Shown: positions 16,724-23,895 of the stretch, piece by piece
Layout of the letters: the number at the start of each line of letters is the position of its first letter
How positions within the stretch are numbered: the first letter of the stretch is position 1
From: Pseudomonas viridiflava
GTDB lineage: Bacteria > Pseudomonadota > Gammaproteobacteria > Pseudomonadales > Pseudomonadaceae
Direction: 5' to 3'
Length of the DNA: 64,000 nucleotides
Assembly (NCBI RefSeq): GCF_900582195.1
Contig: NZ_UTHA01000311.1
Coordinates: 1-64,000, forward strand
The notes under the pieces: model-generated
What the model saw: only the letters and a program-made list of their open reading frames with translations
The model's database searches: none
Told to the model about the DNA's origin: nothing
Program-made: the position numbers and the translations under genes

Positions 16724-17881
16724 TTATCCTGGCGTGGTGAGTCCGGTCAGGCGCAGGCGATTGCGCCCGCCGCGTTTCGATTCGTAGAGTGCCGCGTCGC
16801 CTTGCTCGATCAGTGCAGTCAGGTTGGCGGGCGGCTGGTCGAACAGGCTGGCGCCGATGCTCAGCGTTACGGCAGCGGTGGTGGGGAATGATTGTGAGGT
16901 GGTGCTCAAAAACTGCTCGCGCAATATGTTGCCCAGTTCCAGGACGCGCTCACTCGATGCGCTGCTGAGCAGAATGACAAACTCGTCTCCGCCCAGGCGC
17001 GCCGTCAGTGCATTGCGCGGCAGCACCGAGCGGATCATTTCGCTCAAGGCAATCAGCAAGCGGTCACCGGCGGTGTGGCCGTATTGATCGTTGACCAGTT
17101 TGAAGTTGTCGATGTCGATCAGCAGCAGGGCGCCGGGATGTTGCGGCGAAACCTGCTCGAGCAGGCGCGGCGCGCGTTTTTCCAGGGCGCGGCGGTTGTA
17201 CAGGGCGGTCAGCGGGTCACGCTCGGCGAGGCGGGCGATCTGTTTTTCCCGGCGGTAACGTTCGGTGCCGGTCATCGACAGGGCGATCAACATGATTGCC
17301 ATCGCGCCTTCGACCAGGGAAATCTGAATGATCTCGCCGCGAAACGCCGCCAAATCGATCAGCGTGCCGGGGATCACCACGGTCAGGGCTTTGGCCACAT
17401 AGAAGATCCCGTGACCAAGCAAAACGTAACGCAACTGCACCGCGCCGACGCTCAGCGACTTGCCGTGGGGGCGCAGCAGCGAGCTGGCCTTGAGGGTCGA
17501 CAGCGCCACCAGCAGCGAATTGGCCGCGAGCATGACCTTCGACCACAGCGGCCCGTCCGGCAATAACAGCATGACCAGCCAGGTGACGAAGATCAGATAC
17601 CAGGCCGGCGACAGGCGTATCTGGGTGAAGCGCGCCACACCGAGCAGGAACAGGAAGTGCGCGGTCACCAGCAAGCCGTTGGCGAACCAGATGCCGATCA
17701 GCAGAAAACCGCTGCTGCGCAGCAGAGCCAAGGTGGAACCGACGGTGATGGTGGCGAAACCGGCGCTCCAGAACAGTAGCGAAGGCTCACGAATGCTGCG
17801 CCATTCGATCGCCAGATACAGCGCGGCGGCGGCTGCGAGGGCGACGGAAATGGTCAACATCGTAGGTGGGTCGAGCGGCAT
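16724..17881 (-). CDS. Membrane diguanylate cyclase
   Basis: This gene encodes 385 residues. Six or seven hydrophobic segments fill residues 8-205, followed by a GGDEF domain (about 218-378). The active motif RLGGDEFVILL is intact, as is the DIDNFKLVND metal-binding block. The position of the inhibitory I-site reads RNAL rather than RxxD, so product feedback inhibition is probably absent. It would make c-di-GMP at the inner membrane. The gene lies 8 bp upstream of the thioesterase gene on the same strand and may be co-transcribed. The input signal is unknown. Confidence 0.9.
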   Translation of the reverse strand: MPLDPPTMLTISVALAAAAALYLAIEWRSIREPSLLFWSAGFATITVGSTLALLRSSGFLLIGIWFANGLLVTAHFLFLLGVARFTQIRLSPAWYLIFVTWLVMLLLPDGPLWSKVMLAANSLLVALSTLKASSLLRPHGKSLSVGAVQLRYVLLGHGIFYVAKALTVVIPGTLIDLAAFRGEIIQISLVEGAMAIMLIALSMTGTERYRREKQIARLAERDPLTALYNRRALEKRAPRLLEQVSPQHPGALLLIDIDNFKLVNDQYGHTAGDRLLIALSEMIRSVLPRNALTARLGGDEFVILLSSASSERVLELGNILREQFLSTTSQSFPTTAAVTLSIGASLFDQPPANLTALIEQGDAALYESKRGGRNRLRLTGLTTPG

Positions 17882-18028
17882 TTCGTGCTGAGCCTGTCTG
17901 AGTGGCGGTTAGACCGGCGATTGTAAGCGTTCGGGCGGTTTTTTCGCAGAGGTCGTGTTGCCGCGCAGACCACTGGCAGCGGGGAGGGCGTGGTTGCTGG
18001 CCGCCGCCCTGATCACCGCGCCGATCGG

Positions 18029-18277
18029 TCATTGCTTGGGCGCGAGCCAGGTGTCCACAACCCGACGGTCCAGCTCTTCCCAGTAGGCCATACCCAGCAC
18101 GCGCGTGGTGTTGAGCCCGCGCAGGTAGCCGCGCAACTGGTTGGCGGTGTCTTGGATGAGCTGCGGGTCGGTCGTCTCTTTGTTCAGCAATACGCTTTCG
18201 TACTGAACCAGATACTCGGCCACGCGCTCGCGGAAATCGGGCAGAACGGCGTCGCGGATCAGGTCAAACGTTCTCAA
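18029..18277 (-). CDS. Small helical protein, unknown function
   Basis: This gene encodes 82 residues from a TTG start. TTG at 18277 is chosen because GAGGAG stands 6 bp before it and the conserved-looking part begins there (RTFDLIRDAVLPDF). The protein is soluble and rich in charged residues and helices, with a mid-section NQLRGYLRGLNTTRVLGMAYWEELDRR. An upstream TTG at 18343 would add 22 poorly conserved-looking residues. It is divergent from the exported-protein gene at 18449. No family is recognised. Confidence 0.6.
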   Translation of the reverse strand: MRTFDLIRDAVLPDFRERVAEYLVQYESVLLNKETTDPQLIQDTANQLRGYLRGLNTTRVLGMAYWEELDRRVVDTWLAPKQ

Positions 18278-18448
18278 GGCGAACTCCTCATTTGATGTTT
18301 TTCTCGTTGTGATTGAGTGTGTATCAGTCTGCACGTCGCGCAACTATTGCTAGAAGTAATAGTGACCATCAAGAAACGCAAGTTCTGCTTTGGCGGCAAT
18401 CGGCGGAAAATCGCCTCCATCGAACACGCCGCTCAAGGAATCTGCGCG

Positions 18449-19093
18449 ATGAAGACTATGACCCGACTGGCTTTGGTCGCCCTGCTGACAGGCAGCGCAC
18501 TGTTCACAGCCCCGACTTACGCAGCCGACGCCGGGTCGTGTCATTTCCAGACCATCACCGGCAGCAGCGCCACGTTGCAGCATTCGCAAACCGTCGGTGT
18601 GTTGCTCAGCGAGAACACTCTGGACAACCTGCAATACCTTGAGCGTTACCACGACATGGCGATCAACGGCGCAAAAGATGCGCTCGACTCGCGGGTTCGC
18701 GAAGCCTTTGTCAGCAGTTCCGATCCGCAGCTGGCCATCGACTGGCTGGTGAGTTCATTGCAGCAGCAGTTCTTGTCGGTGACCGTTTACGACAACCTCG
18801 ATGCGCTGGTGCAGGCTCATCCGGACGTGGTGGTGAAGCTCGACACGTTCAATCGGCTATTGACCCAACGTAACAGCCTGGTCGAAGCGCGGTTCACCGC
18901 ACGCTTCTACGACGCCGACCTGCAATACATCGGCAAGGCTGAAGGCGCCGTCGAAAAACAGCTGCCTTCGGTGTGGGTGCATAACCAGGCGGCGCCGGCC
19001 ATTGCTGCACAGATCGACAGACAGCGTGACTTGCAACTTAACGCCTTGAAGCAATTCGATGTGTCGCTCAAGGCGCTGGTGGCGTCGAGCTGA
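18449..19093 (+). CDS. Exported protein, unknown function
   Basis: This gene encodes 214 residues with a Sec signal peptide (MKTMTRLALVALLTGSALFTAPTYA, cut after TYA). The mature protein is predicted helical and soluble in the periplasm and has a single cysteine near its N-terminus (GSCHFQ). A segment LAIDWLVSSLQQQF and several charged helices follow. The ATG at 18449 is preferred over upstream frames because it begins the signal peptide and AAGGA lies 10 bp before it. No domain is recognised. It is followed by a lipoprotein gene on the same strand 86 bp away. Confidence 0.7.
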   Translation: MKTMTRLALVALLTGSALFTAPTYAADAGSCHFQTITGSSATLQHSQTVGVLLSENTLDNLQYLERYHDMAINGAKDALDSRVREAFVSSSDPQLAIDWLVSSLQQQFLSVTVYDNLDALVQAHPDVVVKLDTFNRLLTQRNSLVEARFTARFYDADLQYIGKAEGAVEKQLPSVWVHNQAAPAIAAQIDRQRDLQLNALKQFDVSLKALVASS

Positions 19094-19179
19094 ACACTTA
19101 AAACATAAATGGCAACGGCGGCTCCGTGAGGCTGAACCGTTGCCGGTTGAACCGAACCTTTATTTTCAGGATGTCACCG

Positions 19180-19521
19180 ATGCGTCTTTTATTCGTGCCT
19201 GCCATGGCTGTCGCTTCTTTGTTGCTCGCTGGTTGCGCTTCGGCGCCGAACAATCCGAGCCTTACTTTGCAGACCAGCAAGACGCCTGCGCAGTACGCCG
19301 ATTGTGTTGTGCCGAAGTTGCAGGGCAGTTCGCTGAACCCGACGGTTTCGCAGACTCAGCGTAGTTACCGGATTGTCGTGCCGAGCAAGATTTCTGCTGA
19401 CAACGTGCTGGAGGCCTACAAGGCTGGCGCTGGCGGCAAGGTGTTTATCTATGAGCGCCATTTGTTGGCTTCGAATCTTTTGCCTTCGAGTTTTGAGCGG
19501 GCTGCGCAGGATTGCATCTGA
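19180..19521 (+). CDS. Small lipoprotein
   Basis: This gene encodes 113 residues with a type II signal peptide ending in the lipobox LLAGC, lipidated cysteine at residue 19. Serine/alanine after the cysteine suggests outer-membrane sorting. Two more cysteines (in YADCVV and at the C-terminal DCI) could form a disulfide. The middle (SYRIVVPSKISADNVLEAYKAG) has a mixed alpha/beta pattern. An ATG three codons upstream is possible. No function is known to me. Confidence 0.75.
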   Translation: MRLLFVPAMAVASLLLAGCASAPNNPSLTLQTSKTPAQYADCVVPKLQGSSLNPTVSQTQRSYRIVVPSKISADNVLEAYKAGAGGKVFIYERHLLASNLLPSSFERAAQDCI

Positions 19522-19574
19522 TTTTGGCTTTTGTACGTATTTGACTGAGCTCCTTTGGTTGGCCGCAACCAACC

Positions 19575-19985
19575 AATTTTTTGCCTCACGCCCTTATGTG
19601 GTTGTGGGGCTTTTTTTTTGGCTTGGCGGCCTTTGGGCCGACCATGCTCGGGGTGTTCTTTGTGAATATCCGTTGTTGCGGTGATGGCTTATTACGGTTT
19701 CGCCCTTACGGCGACTCACTTTTTTTCAAACGCCAAAAAAAGTAAGCAAAAAACGCTTGCTCCTACGTGCGGCCCGCTCGCTGGGGCTCGGGGTTCCTTC
19801 GCTCCGGGATCGATCCGGGCGCAGCGTCTACGGTTTGCTTCGCTGCACCTCCTCTCGCTGTGTTTGGCTGCGCCAAACGGTCGCTGCGCTCCCACGCCCG
19901 GATCAATCCCTCCACTCAGCCTTCCGACGTCGCCCTACAGATCAAGAGCTGCAGCCGAGCTAACGCTCATCCTGTTGAGTGGTGA
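19575..19985. repeat. Long intergenic repeat-like sequence
   Basis: This stretch has no gene. It carries GCTTATTACGGTTTCGCCC, then TTTTTTCAAACGCC(A)7GTAAGC, then a GC-rich run with many short inverted motifs (GCTTCGCTGCACC, GGCTGCGCC). I recall the TTACGGTTTCGCC...CAAAAAAAGTAAGC combination as a recurring intergenic element in fluorescent pseudomonads. That is memory and was not checked here. Open frames within it are low complexity and are not credible genes. Confidence 0.5.
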
Positions 19986-20020
19986 AGAGCGGGTGTTCGG
20001 CTTTTGGTTTGTTGGGTTTG

Positions 20021-20181
20021 CCCCTCATCGGAACGCACCAGCCCTCTCCCGAGGGAGAGGGGGGCCGATATGTTTGCTTTTCAAAGCCAGAGTTCGACTC
20101 GATATTGCACGTCGGCGTAGCTCTCTCAAACACCTCGGTCAGTCCCCTCTCCCTTTGGGAGAGGGTTAGGGTGAGGGGCTT
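20021..20181. repeat. About 150-bp intergenic repeat, copy B
   Basis: Its ends are CCCCTCATCGG...CCCTCTCCC and CCCTTTGGGAGAGGGTTAGGGTGAGGGG, with an internal GTTCGACTCGATATTGCACGTCGGCGTA...CACCTCGGTCAGT. It sits directly after the DUF6124 pseudogene on the minus strand, as copy C does after the intact gene. Confidence 0.85.
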
Positions 20182-20184
20182 TTC

Positions 20185-20405
20185 AGCTGTGGCCGGGGAT
20201 TGCGGGATTTTGTGGTTATCCAGCACGCGGTTCACCGCCAGTTCGGCGAGCATGATGATCTGCTGAATCGCCAGAATCGTGCGCCGTTGCGGCAGGTCGA
20301 TGTAGGCGGCGATGGCGCTGGTCATGAGGCTGGCTTGGGCCAGTGATTCGCAGGCGTGGGCCAGCAGGCTTTCGCTGTGCTGTTCGGGGGAGATCTTGGG
20401 GAAGC
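20185..20405 (-). pseudogene. Truncated DUF6124 gene, second copy
   Basis: The segment is about 90% identical by eye to the 3' two thirds of the DUF6124 gene at 21273-21647. Homology starts near KISPEQ, where the intact protein has QVAPDQ, and an in-frame TGA lies only five codons upstream of that point, so the N-terminal third is missing. At the 3' end a small deletion (compared with the GCACATAGC end of the intact copy) shifts the frame past the normal stop into repeat B. No start codon is available before MTSAIAAYID. It is a decayed duplicate. Confidence 0.8.
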
Positions 20406-20467
20406 GGTATCAACATTGGTTGATACCTGCTTGTTCCTGCACTTGGGTCAGACTTAGCGACCTACCT

Positions 20468-20932
20468 TTACCCCTCGATAATTTCAAGGCCTTTGACATC
20501 AATCTGACCATCATGAACTTGATGCAATTCCCATGTGTCGAAATCCAGGAATGTGAAGTTGAAGGCGGCCTTGAAAATGCCTTTGGCGATGTTGAACTCT
20601 TCTACAACAATAAATCCTGCGTTTTTGGCGCTTGTATAGCCTTTTGTATGTGAGCCTGATGTATATGAAAATCTGAATGGAGAGGGAAAGTGGTTCGTGC
20701 TGAATTCATGCCTTCCAGGCTTGATGTTTGCGTCAAAAGTGAGGTTGATAGTGAATGAGTCGGTAGAGGATTTCTGGTAAGTGGCTTTTAGCGCGACTAG
20801 CTTGTTATCGGTAACAAAATGGTCGGGTTCTCCTTGGAACTTGTCGATGACGTAGTCTTTGTTTAGTTGAGCACTTATAGTGCCTTCACCTGATTTCTTA
20901 AGTTTGTCGAGTTCCTGATTTTTAATGGACAT
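20468..20932 (-). CDS. Unknown beta-rich protein X1 (paralogue of X2)
   Basis: This gene encodes 154 residues, predicted mostly beta strand and soluble, with no signal peptide. It shares an ordered set of short motifs with the gene at 21986-22465: GTISAQL with ARISGDL, HFVTDNKL with HYTTDNKL, IKPGRHEF with ISSGTYNF, a GIFKAAFNF strand with GSFQFKS, and a C-terminal DGQIDVKG with SGTFSIKG. The end motif resembles the G-x-F ... G-x-F hairpins of small beta-sandwich lipoprotein families such as DUF6252, but I cannot place it. GGAG lies 6 bp before the ATG. A perfect palindrome is 69-84 bp upstream. AT-rich relative to its neighbours. Confidence 0.75.
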   Translation of the reverse strand: MSIKNQELDKLKKSGEGTISAQLNKDYVIDKFQGEPDHFVTDNKLVALKATYQKSSTDSFTINLTFDANIKPGRHEFSTNHFPSPFRFSYTSGSHTKGYTSAKNAGFIVVEEFNIAKGIFKAAFNFTFLDFDTWELHQVHDGQIDVKGLEIIEG

Positions 20933-21000
20933 GTCTTGCTCCTGCAAGGTTAGGTCGGTGTGACGGCATCCATTGTTCGGCTAAAGCGATAAAATGGGTA

Positions 21001-21016
21001 CTGTCAGATCTGACAG
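21001..21016. promoter_or_regulatory. Perfect TGTCA/TGACA palindrome upstream of X1
   Basis: CTGTCAGATCTGACAG is a 16-bp perfect palindrome, 69 bp before the X1 start. A larger structure with the same TGTCA core stands upstream of X2. It is a candidate operator. Confidence 0.5.
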
Positions 21017-21120
21017 GTTTCCTATATCGATTGGCTATTAAAAACTAATCGGAAGATGATTTTTGGAACTTGATTGCCCACTTCAGGTTTGCGTCCACTG
21101 GACGATGCTTAAATGTGTCA

Positions 21121-21270
21121 GGCCGTCATCCGCCATCATTCAAGGGAGAGGGAGCCGATTTCTGAGCCTTTCAGAATTTGAATTCGGCTCGGTATTTGAC
21201 GTCGGCGTAACTCTCCCAAACACCTCGGTCAGTCCCCTCTCCCTCCGGGAGTGGGTTAGGGTGAGGGGCT
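21121..21270. repeat. About 150-bp intergenic repeat, copy C
   Basis: The right end is intact (CCCTCCGGGAGTGGGTTAGGGTGAGGGG) and the internal block TTCGGCTCGGTATTTGACGTCGGCGTAAC...CACCTCGGTCAGT is clear. The left end is degenerate. It lies just downstream of the DUF6124 gene. Confidence 0.8.
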
Positions 21271-21272
21271 TT

Positions 21273-21647
21273 TCAGCTATGTGCCGGGGATTGCGCGATT
21301 TCGTGGTTATCCAGCACGCGGTTCACCGCCAGTTCGGCGAGCATGATGATCTGCTGAATCGCCAGAATCGTCCGTCGTTGCGGCAGGTCGATGTAGGCTG
21401 CGATGTCGCTGGTCATCAGGCTGGCTTGTGCCAGTGATTCGCAGGCGTGGACCAGCAGGCTTTCGCTGTCCTGATCGGGGGCGACCTGGAACATGGTGCT
21501 GGGTTTGTGAAAGCGCAGGGTGAGGGCGTTGGGTTTGAGGTAGTGGTCGAGGGCGCGTTCGGCGGCTTCGTGGAATTTCTTCGAGCCGGGGAATTCGTAG
21601 GGGGTGGTGTCGTCGGTTTCAGGCGGATTTTGAGGGGGATTGAGCAC
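21273..21647 (-). CDS. DUF6124 family protein
   Basis: This gene encodes 124 residues from a GTG start (21647), with AAGGAG 7 bp upstream. The N-terminus is proline-rich (NPPQNPPETDDTTP), followed by a helical body with FHEAAERALDHYL, SESLLVHACESLAQAS and RRTILAIQQIIMLAELAVNRVLD. This is the pattern of DUF6124, a family of small proteins frequent in Pseudomonas with no known role. It lies downstream of X2 on the same strand and is followed by repeat C. A decayed copy of the same gene follows X1, so the pairing of X and DUF6124 is repeated. Confidence 0.8.
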   Translation of the reverse strand: MLNPPQNPPETDDTTPYEFPGSKKFHEAAERALDHYLKPNALTLRFHKPSTMFQVAPDQDSESLLVHACESLAQASLMTSDIAAYIDLPQRRTILAIQQIIMLAELAVNRVLDNHEIAQSPAHS

Positions 21648-21793
21648 GGTGGAACTCCTTGAAGTGCTCCATTCATAAGCCGAGCGACCAAGCCCGGTTG
21701 CTGATTCGTCAGCGACGCCCAAATCCTAGCCACCGCACTTCCGACGGACAACCTGCAAAACCTGTCGGAAACATCCGCGAAATCCCTGTTTTT

Positions 21794-21870
21794 GTAGGCT
21801 CTGCCGTAGGCCGCGATCTGTTGATTTTTTAAACAGCAAGATCAAAAGATCGCAGCCTGCGGCAGCTCCT
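21794..21870. repeat. Inverted repeat of the GGAGCTGCCG...GATCTTTTGAT family, copy 1
   Basis: Imperfect arms GTAGGCTCTGCCGTAGGCCG and CGCAGCCTGCGGCAGCTCCT flank a GATC(T)-TTGAT core. The same element with better arms is at 23771-23855. It separates X2 from its DUF6124 partner. Confidence 0.75.
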
Positions 21871-21985
21871 AGAGATGAGGCGTTTAGTTTAGGAGACAGT
21901 TGGGGCGATGAAGAGAGCCGTGGGTCAAAGGTCTGCGCGGCGAAGAGGGTCAGCTTTTGCTCTTCTGCCACAGGCCGCGGCAGAT

Positions 21986-22465
21986 TCAGAGCGAAATACT
22001 GTCCCGCCCTTTGATGGAGAACGTACCACTATTGACCTCCAGTTCCCTACCTTCAGCGCCAGCAGATTTGAACTGAAAGCTCCCCTTGTACAGTTCTTGA
22101 TCATGATCAAAGCTCAAGGTGATGGAGCCTGTATCAGCACTGTAGGTTTCAAAGCGGATATGGGTCTCCACTTGCCATATCTTCCAAAAAGTCGCACAGA
22201 CCTTTTTATCTTCGAAGTTATAGGTGCCGCTCGAGATGTCGGGTGGGAACACTATTTCAATCCCGCGCTCGATTTCGTTTCCATTTGCATCGGTAGTGAG
22301 CTGTACCGTGTTTAAAGACAAGTGCAGTTTGTTGTCGGTGGTGTAGTGGTCGTAGGAGAAGCCTGAGTTTTGCGAGGTGAAGTCCAGATCACCCGATATG
22401 CGGGCCGTCATACGACCGATGCTGGGAGAGGTTTTGATAATGGGAAACTGATGCCTGGTGAACAT
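21986..22465 (-). CDS. Unknown beta-rich protein X2 (paralogue of X1)
   Basis: This gene encodes 159 residues, no signal peptide or membrane segment, predicted mostly beta strand. It shares five aligned motifs with X1 (see that entry), including the strongest, HYTTDNKL, and the C-terminal SGTFSIKG. It differs in an added DANGNEIERG loop. AAGGAG stands 6 bp before the ATG. It is followed by repeat 21794-21870 and then the intact DUF6124 gene on the same strand. A TGTCA-based inverted repeat is 79-110 bp upstream. I do not recognise the family. An intracellular location is likely. Confidence 0.75.
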   Translation of the reverse strand: MFTRHQFPIIKTSPSIGRMTARISGDLDFTSQNSGFSYDHYTTDNKLHLSLNTVQLTTDANGNEIERGIEIVFPPDISSGTYNFEDKKVCATFWKIWQVETHIRFETYSADTGSITLSFDHDQELYKGSFQFKSAGAEGRELEVNSGTFSIKGRDSISL

Positions 22466-22543
22466 GATGAACTCCTTGGCGTTGACCGTTCCGTGAACCA
22501 GACAAGGTCTGGCGACGTTTTCAAGCTAGGAGTGGGGGGGAAC

Positions 22544-22575
22544 ACTGTCAACTGTCAGAGTTGACAGTTGACAGT
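22544..22575. promoter_or_regulatory. Double TGTCA inverted repeat upstream of X2
   Basis: ACTGTCAACTGTCA (22544-22557, itself a tandem ACTGTCA) is the inverse of TGACAGTTGACAGT (22562-22575) with a 4-base loop. It has no T run, so an operator is more likely than a terminator. It shares the CTGTCA/TGACAG core with the palindrome upstream of X1 at a similar distance from the start codon. Confidence 0.55.
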
Positions 22576-22651
22576 AGTGGAGAATTGAACGTCAGAGGGA
22601 CTGCCAACGCCAATTGCCCCGGTTTTCAGTAACGTCGCCAGAACGCTACAT

Positions 22652-23620
22652 TCAGTTGGCGACGCGCGCGCCGGCGAGGCTGCCGCTGAGTTCGTAGGCG
22701 GCCAATTCCGCCTGATGCGCCGCGAGAATTTCCGGCAACGACCCGCGCAAATACTCAACCCACGTCTTGATCTTCGCATCCAGGTATTGCCGCGACGGGT
22801 AGATCGCATACAGGTTCAGCTCTTGCGAGCGGTAATTCGGCATGACCCGCACCAATGTGCCGTTACGCAAACCTTCGATCGCCGCGTACACCGGCAACAC
22901 GCCCACGCCCATGCCACTGGTGATCGCGGTTTTCATCGCGTCGGCGGAGTTCACCAGAAACGGCGAGCTGTTGATGGTGACCATTTCCTGACCTTCCGGG
23001 CCGTCGAAGGCCCATTTCTCCAGGGGGATCACCGGGCTGACCAGGCGTAGGCAAGCATGGTTGAGCAGGTCGCTGGGCTTTTGCGCGGCACCGTTGGCTT
23101 TCACGTAGGCCGGTGAGGCGCAGACGATGCTGTAGGTGATGCCCAGCCGTTGCGAAACAAAACCCGAGTCTGGCAACTCGCTGGCGAGCACGATGGACAC
23201 GTCGTAGCCCTCGTCGAGCAGGTCCGGCACGCGGTTGGCCAGGGTCAGGTCGAAGGTGACGTCGGGGTGAGTCTTGCGGTAGCGGGCGATGGCGTCGATG
23301 ACGAAGTGCTGGCCGATACCGGTCATGGTGTGCACTTTCAATTGCCCGGCCGGGCGCGCGTGGGCGTCGCTGGCTTCGGCCTCGGCCTCTTCGACGTAGG
23401 CGAGGATCTGTTCGCAGCGCAGCAGGTAGCGTTTGCCCGCTTCGGTCAGGGCGATGCGCCGCGTGGTGCGGTTGAGCAAGCGGGTTTGCAGGTGGGCTTC
23501 CAGGTTGGAGACCGCGCGCGAGACGTTGGCAGTGGTGGTGTCGAGTTGCACGGCGGCGGCGGTGAAGCTGCCGGCTTCGGCGACACAACTGAAGGCGCGC
23601 ATGTTTTGCAAAGTGTCCAT
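22652..23620 (-). CDS. LysR family transcriptional regulator
   Basis: This gene encodes 322 residues. The N-terminal winged helix-turn-helix spans residues 1-60 (MRAFSCVAEAGSFTAAAVQL, TTANVSRAVSNLEAHL), followed by the LysR effector-binding domain (about 90-300). It is divergent from the efflux operon starting at 23896, with 275 bp between. That arrangement, plus the AaeB-like FUSC pump it faces, suggests it activates the pump in response to an aromatic acid, like AaeR in E. coli. The ligand is inference. The intergenic region contains a long inverted repeat. Confidence 0.88.
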   Translation of the reverse strand: MDTLQNMRAFSCVAEAGSFTAAAVQLDTTTANVSRAVSNLEAHLQTRLLNRTTRRIALTEAGKRYLLRCEQILAYVEEAEAEASDAHARPAGQLKVHTMTGIGQHFVIDAIARYRKTHPDVTFDLTLANRVPDLLDEGYDVSIVLASELPDSGFVSQRLGITYSIVCASPAYVKANGAAQKPSDLLNHACLRLVSPVIPLEKWAFDGPEGQEMVTINSSPFLVNSADAMKTAITSGMGVGVLPVYAAIEGLRNGTLVRVMPNYRSQELNLYAIYPSRQYLDAKIKTWVEYLRGSLPEILAAHQAELAAYELSGSLAGARVAN

Positions 23621-23770
23621 GGGGTGCTCTCAAGGGAGATGGCAAATTGTGACACGAAGTTTCAGGGGCGAGACCCCCGACTTAGGGATTATCTCGTTAA
23701 CCGTAACAAAGATTCACAGAAATCCCAGCTTATCGCCATTGAGGGCGCCCCCTAGAATTGCGCCGATCCC

Positions 23771-23855
23771 TGCGGGAGCTGCCGAAGGCTGCGATCTTTT
23801 GATTTTGTTTTAAGGGAATCAAGATCAAAAGATCTCAGCCTTCGGCAGCTCCTGC
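23771..23855. repeat. Inverted repeat of the GGAGCTGCCG...GATCTTTTGAT family, copy 2
   Basis: GGGAGCTGCCGAAGGCTGCG pairs with the reverse complement of CTCAGCCTTCGGCAGCTCC, with GATCTTTTGAT and ATCAAAAGATC inside. It is related to 21794-21870. It lies 40 bp before the NodT-type gene, so it is transcribed in its leader or sits at its promoter. Confidence 0.8.
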
Positions 23856-23895
23856 ACGGGTCCTCGATCTACCCCTCTCTCAGGAATTCGCAGCT

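Noticed and set aside
19681..20169. A 162-codon open frame across the repeat region.
   Set aside because: It consists of repeat-derived low-complexity sequence and runs into repeat B.
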